Below, piece after piece: positions 4,778-6,211 of a DNA stretch of 6,211 nucleotides; the first letter of the stretch is position 1, and every line of letters begins with the position of its first letter. The notes beneath the pieces were generated by a model that worked only from the letters and a program-made list of their open reading frames with translations, was not told the origin of the DNA and searched no databases. Both the position numbers and the translations under genes were made by a program. Source of the DNA: Bacillota bacterium (GTDB taxonomy: Bacteria > Bacillota > UBA4882 > UBA8346); the NCBI GenBank assembly GCA_003501365.1, contig DNPP01000079.1:3512-9722 (forward strand), read 5' to 3'.

Positions 4778-5740
4778 ATGAAAAAAAGGTTAGTATTTGT
4801 GATGGTATTGCTTATGGTGGCCGTATGTGTCATGCCGGGAATCCAAAGTCAAGCTGCTACAGGAAGTTCTGCGAAGAAACCTTATATCATCTTTGTGAAC
4901 CCATTGGTTGGCAATCCGGTCTTTACCGATGAAGAAGATGGGATGAAGCAGGCTGCCAAAGAATTGGGATTTAAACTTAAAATTATCGGCCCCTCAGTGA
5001 TTGATGACGGTCAAATGGTGCAGGCGGTGGAAAGCGCTATCGCGGAGAAACCCAATGCCATTATTACGGTTCCTTATAATTTCAGCGCTCTGAGCAATAC
5101 ATATATTAAGGCCAAACAAGCGGGAATACCCATTATTAATACCAGTTCCGATTCCCCGGAGAATACTCGGGTTTGTTTCGTGGGCACAAATAACACGAAT
5201 TATGGTATTCAAGCTGCGGACTATATTGCGAAAAAAACCGGCGGAAAAGCAAATGTTTGCATCATGATGGTTCGACTCGATGTGTCCAATCAATTGGAAC
5301 AGAAAAAAGCCTTTGAGGCCCGTGTGGCGCAAAAATATCCTAATGTTAAAGTAGTAATCACCGAACAAGATAATGGGGATTCCATGACAGCGGTTCAGAA
5401 ATTTCAAGATATTTTTAAAGCCCATCCTGAAGTGAATACCGTGTTATGTCTCAACGCCACCTGCGGTAACAGCGCCGCCTTGGTTGTGAGTGAAAATAAT
5501 TTAACCAATAAAGTAACAATTCTGGCGATTGACGCTACCAGTGAAACTGTCGATAATATTTCCAAAGGGAAAATCTGGGCTACAATGGCGCAGAAATTCT
5601 GGAGAATGGGCTACTTAGGCGGTAAATATGCAATGGATACTATTCATGGCAAAAAAGTCCCTTCCTTCACAGATTCAGGTACAATTCTGGTTACCAAAGA
5701 TAATTCCAAGACTTTTCAAAGTGAGATGCATAAACCCTGA
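4778..5740 (+). CDS. Sugar ABC transporter substrate-binding protein, RbsB-like (Peripla_BP_4)
   Basis: The mature domain of this 320-residue protein captures the ligand outside the cytoplasmic membrane and hands it to the permease. Residues 2-4 (KKR) and a hydrophobic core at 5-19 form a signal peptide with a likely signal peptidase I cut after SQA (24-26). Cys17 is preceded by Val-Ala-Val, which does not fit a lipobox, so no lipid anchor is evident. The mature part starts with KPYIIFVNPLVGNPVF (34-49) and includes FVGTNNTNYGIQAADYIAKKTGGKA (134-158) and AIDATSETVDNISKGKIWATMAQ (250-272), all typical of the type I binding-protein fold. By eye, Asp252 and Gln272 align with RbsB Asp215 and Gln235. 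The RbsB Asp89-Arg90 pair aligns with a TSSDS stretch (122-126), and the Arg141 position looks like Gln174. The ligand is therefore probably not ribose, though the alignment is manual. It is the last gene of the importer cluster. Confidence 0.94.
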   Translation: MKKRLVFVMVLLMVAVCVMPGIQSQAATGSSAKKPYIIFVNPLVGNPVFTDEEDGMKQAAKELGFKLKIIGPSVIDDGQMVQAVESAIAEKPNAIITVPYNFSALSNTYIKAKQAGIPIINTSSDSPENTRVCFVGTNNTNYGIQAADYIAKKTGGKANVCIMMVRLDVSNQLEQKKAFEARVAQKYPNVKVVITEQDNGDSMTAVQKFQDIFKAHPEVNTVLCLNATCGNSAALVVSENNLTNKVTILAIDATSETVDNISKGKIWATMAQKFWRMGYLGGKYAMDTIHGKKVPSFTDSGTILVTKDNSKTFQSEMHKP

Positions 5741-5752
5741 TGTAATGGCTTG

Positions 5753-5770
5753 GCCTTATTAGAAATAGGC
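5753..5770 (+). repeat. Small hairpin between the binding-protein gene and the terminator
   Basis: GCCTTATT (5753-5760) pairs with AATAGGC (5764-5770) around a 3-nt loop, with one bulged T at 5756. It has no T-run of its own and sits directly upstream of the main terminator, so it could at most help protect the 3' end of the transcript. Confidence 0.3.
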
Positions 5771-5776
5771 ACTTTG

Positions 5777-5813
5777 TAATCGGCGGAGAGGTTGTCTTCG
5801 CCGATTATTTTTT
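5777..5813 (+). terminator. Strong intrinsic terminator of the importer operon
   Basis: TAATCGGCG (5777-5785) pairs perfectly with CGCCGATTA (5799-5807). Four further pairs (one G-U) extend the stem to 13 bp around a 5-nt loop at 5790-5794, and six T residues follow at 5808-5813. It lies 36 nt after the binding-protein stop codon and separates the importer genes from the lipoate ligase gene. Confidence 0.92.
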
Positions 5814-5982
5814 AATTGTAAAATCTTCTAGGATAAGACTGAAATGCCATAAATGACCCTCGGTGTCGGTGCTTATTTCCAAAGGATTTTGTAAATAATT
5901 CAAGAATAATTCTTACTAGGTATTAATTAGGGTTGGAACAATAGCCGCTCAATTTTAAACCTTTTTAAGGATTACTGCCAGC

Positions 5983-6005
5983 GTTTAACGAAGCAGCCGT
6001 TGAAC
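5983..6005 (+). repeat. Hairpin / inverted repeat in the leader of the lipoate ligase gene
   Basis: GTTTAACG (5983-5990) and CGTTGAAC (5998-6005) form an 8-bp stem with one G-U pair and a 7-nt loop. It ends 18 nt before the ribosome binding site. No T-run follows, so it is not a terminator; it could be an operator or a leader hairpin. Confidence 0.35.
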
Positions 6006-6023
6006 AATACGTATACATTTCTA

Positions 6024-6029
6024 GGGAGG
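6024..6029 (+). promoter_or_regulatory. Ribosome binding site of the lipoate ligase gene
   Basis: GGGAGG followed by T lies 8 nt before the ATG at 6038, a strong site at optimal spacing that fixes this start. Confidence 0.8.
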
Positions 6030-6037
6030 TTTTCCTT

Positions 6038-6211
6038 ATGTTATACATTATTAGTGATAACATTAATCCTTATTTTAACCTGGCCCTTGAGGAATACCTG
6101 CTTAAAGAATTGGATAGCGAGTGTTTCATGCTATGGCGCAATGCCCCTTGTATCGTAGTAGGTAAAAACCAGAATACGTTAGCTGAGATTAACCAGGAAT
6201 ATGTTCAGAAA
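6038..6211 (+). CDS. lplA: Lipoate-protein ligase A (partial, N-terminal 58 residues)
   Basis: The 58 codons visible match the start of lipoate-protein ligase A, which activates lipoate with ATP and attaches it to a lysine of lipoyl domains such as the E2 subunits of 2-oxo acid dehydrogenases and glycine cleavage H protein. Diagnostic stretches are NPYFNLALEEYLL (10-22) and MLWRNAPCIVVGKNQNTLAEIN (31-52), which correspond to the FNLA-EE helix and the lipoate/lipoyl-AMP binding loop of the family. The rest, including the conserved lysine and the accessory domain if present, lies beyond the right edge. A related cofactor transferase (the LipM/LplJ group) shares these features, so the exact subtype is not certain. 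It is separated from the sugar importer by a strong terminator and is unlikely to share its function. Confidence 0.9.
   Translation, partial: MLYIISDNINPYFNLALEEYLLKELDSECFMLWRNAPCIVVGKNQNTLAEINQEYVQK

Larger units (their letters stand above)
5814..6037. other. Non-coding spacer before the lipoate ligase gene
   Basis: No coding sequence of credible length was found on either strand. It holds a near-perfect palindrome AAGAATAATTCTT (5902-5914) and a hairpin at 5983-6005. It must carry the promoter of the next gene unless that gene is read through. TTGGAA at 5933-5938 is a possible -35, but no convincing -10 follows; TATACA at 6012-6017 is a possible -10 without a -35 at standard spacing. Confidence 0.5.

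Noticed and set aside
4994..5425. 143-codon minus-strand frame inside the binding-protein gene
   Set aside because: It is antisense to a well-supported coding sequence, with no ribosome site or recognisable motif.
2194..5740. Naming the importer genes rbsC, rbsA and rbsB
   Set aside because: The family is clear, but no ribose pathway gene is nearby and the binding-protein pocket appears to lack the ribose-contacting arginines, so symbols implying ribose are withheld.
5814..6037. Riboswitch, small RNA or CRISPR-like element in the spacer
   Set aside because: Apart from short palindromes there are no spaced repeats, no multi-stem conserved core and no terminator/antiterminator pair before lplA.

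Overview
The window reads as a carbohydrate-uptake locus from a bacterium of the Firmicutes (Bacillota) type. The DNA is moderately AT-rich, genes start after strong purine-rich Shine-Dalgarno sequences, spacings are compact, and one terminator is a textbook hairpin plus T-run. The substrate-binding protein has a signal peptide without a proper lipobox. That is unusual for a single-membrane Gram-positive and leaves open a diderm lineage such as Negativicutes. The genus cannot be named from the sequence.

Layout: (1) 1-575, minus strand: a LacI-family repressor, cut by the left edge after 191 codons. (2) 576-854: a divergent control region with a good minus-strand promoter for the regulator, a good plus-strand promoter for the next gene, and a perfect 20-bp palindrome at 770-789 lying on the predicted transcription start. 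(3) 855-2027: a serine hydrolase of the beta-lactamase/esterase (EstB, COG1680) type with no signal peptide, so probably cytoplasmic. (4) 2028-2193: no gene and no convincing terminator, but a second, less perfect copy of the palindrome at 2151-2170 embedded in a candidate promoter. (5) 2194-5740: permease, double-domain ATPase and substrate-binding protein of an RbsC/RbsA/RbsB-type sugar ABC importer, followed by a strong intrinsic terminator at 5777-5813. (6) 5814-6037: a non-coding spacer. (7) 6038-6211: the start of a lipoate-protein ligase gene, probably a separate transcription unit.

Taken together, regions 1-5 look like one small regulon. The repressor would sit on two matching operators and shut off both the hydrolase and the importer until an inducer (probably the imported compound or a product of it) is present. 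The hydrolase would then act in the cytoplasm on what the importer brings in. No kinase, isomerase or glycosidase is in view, so the substrate is unknown. Some residues that bind ribose in RbsB appear not to be conserved, so ribose is not assumed.

The strangest spot is the start of the permease gene. The best Shine-Dalgarno and start pair (AGGAGG, GTG at 2216) is one base out of frame with the permease. It leads straight into a run of seven A residues that forms an in-frame A_AAA_AAA slippery heptamer, and a -1 slip there would give a normal-looking permease N-terminus. This could be real slippage control, a one-base deletion that breaks the gene, or a sequencing error in a homopolymer.
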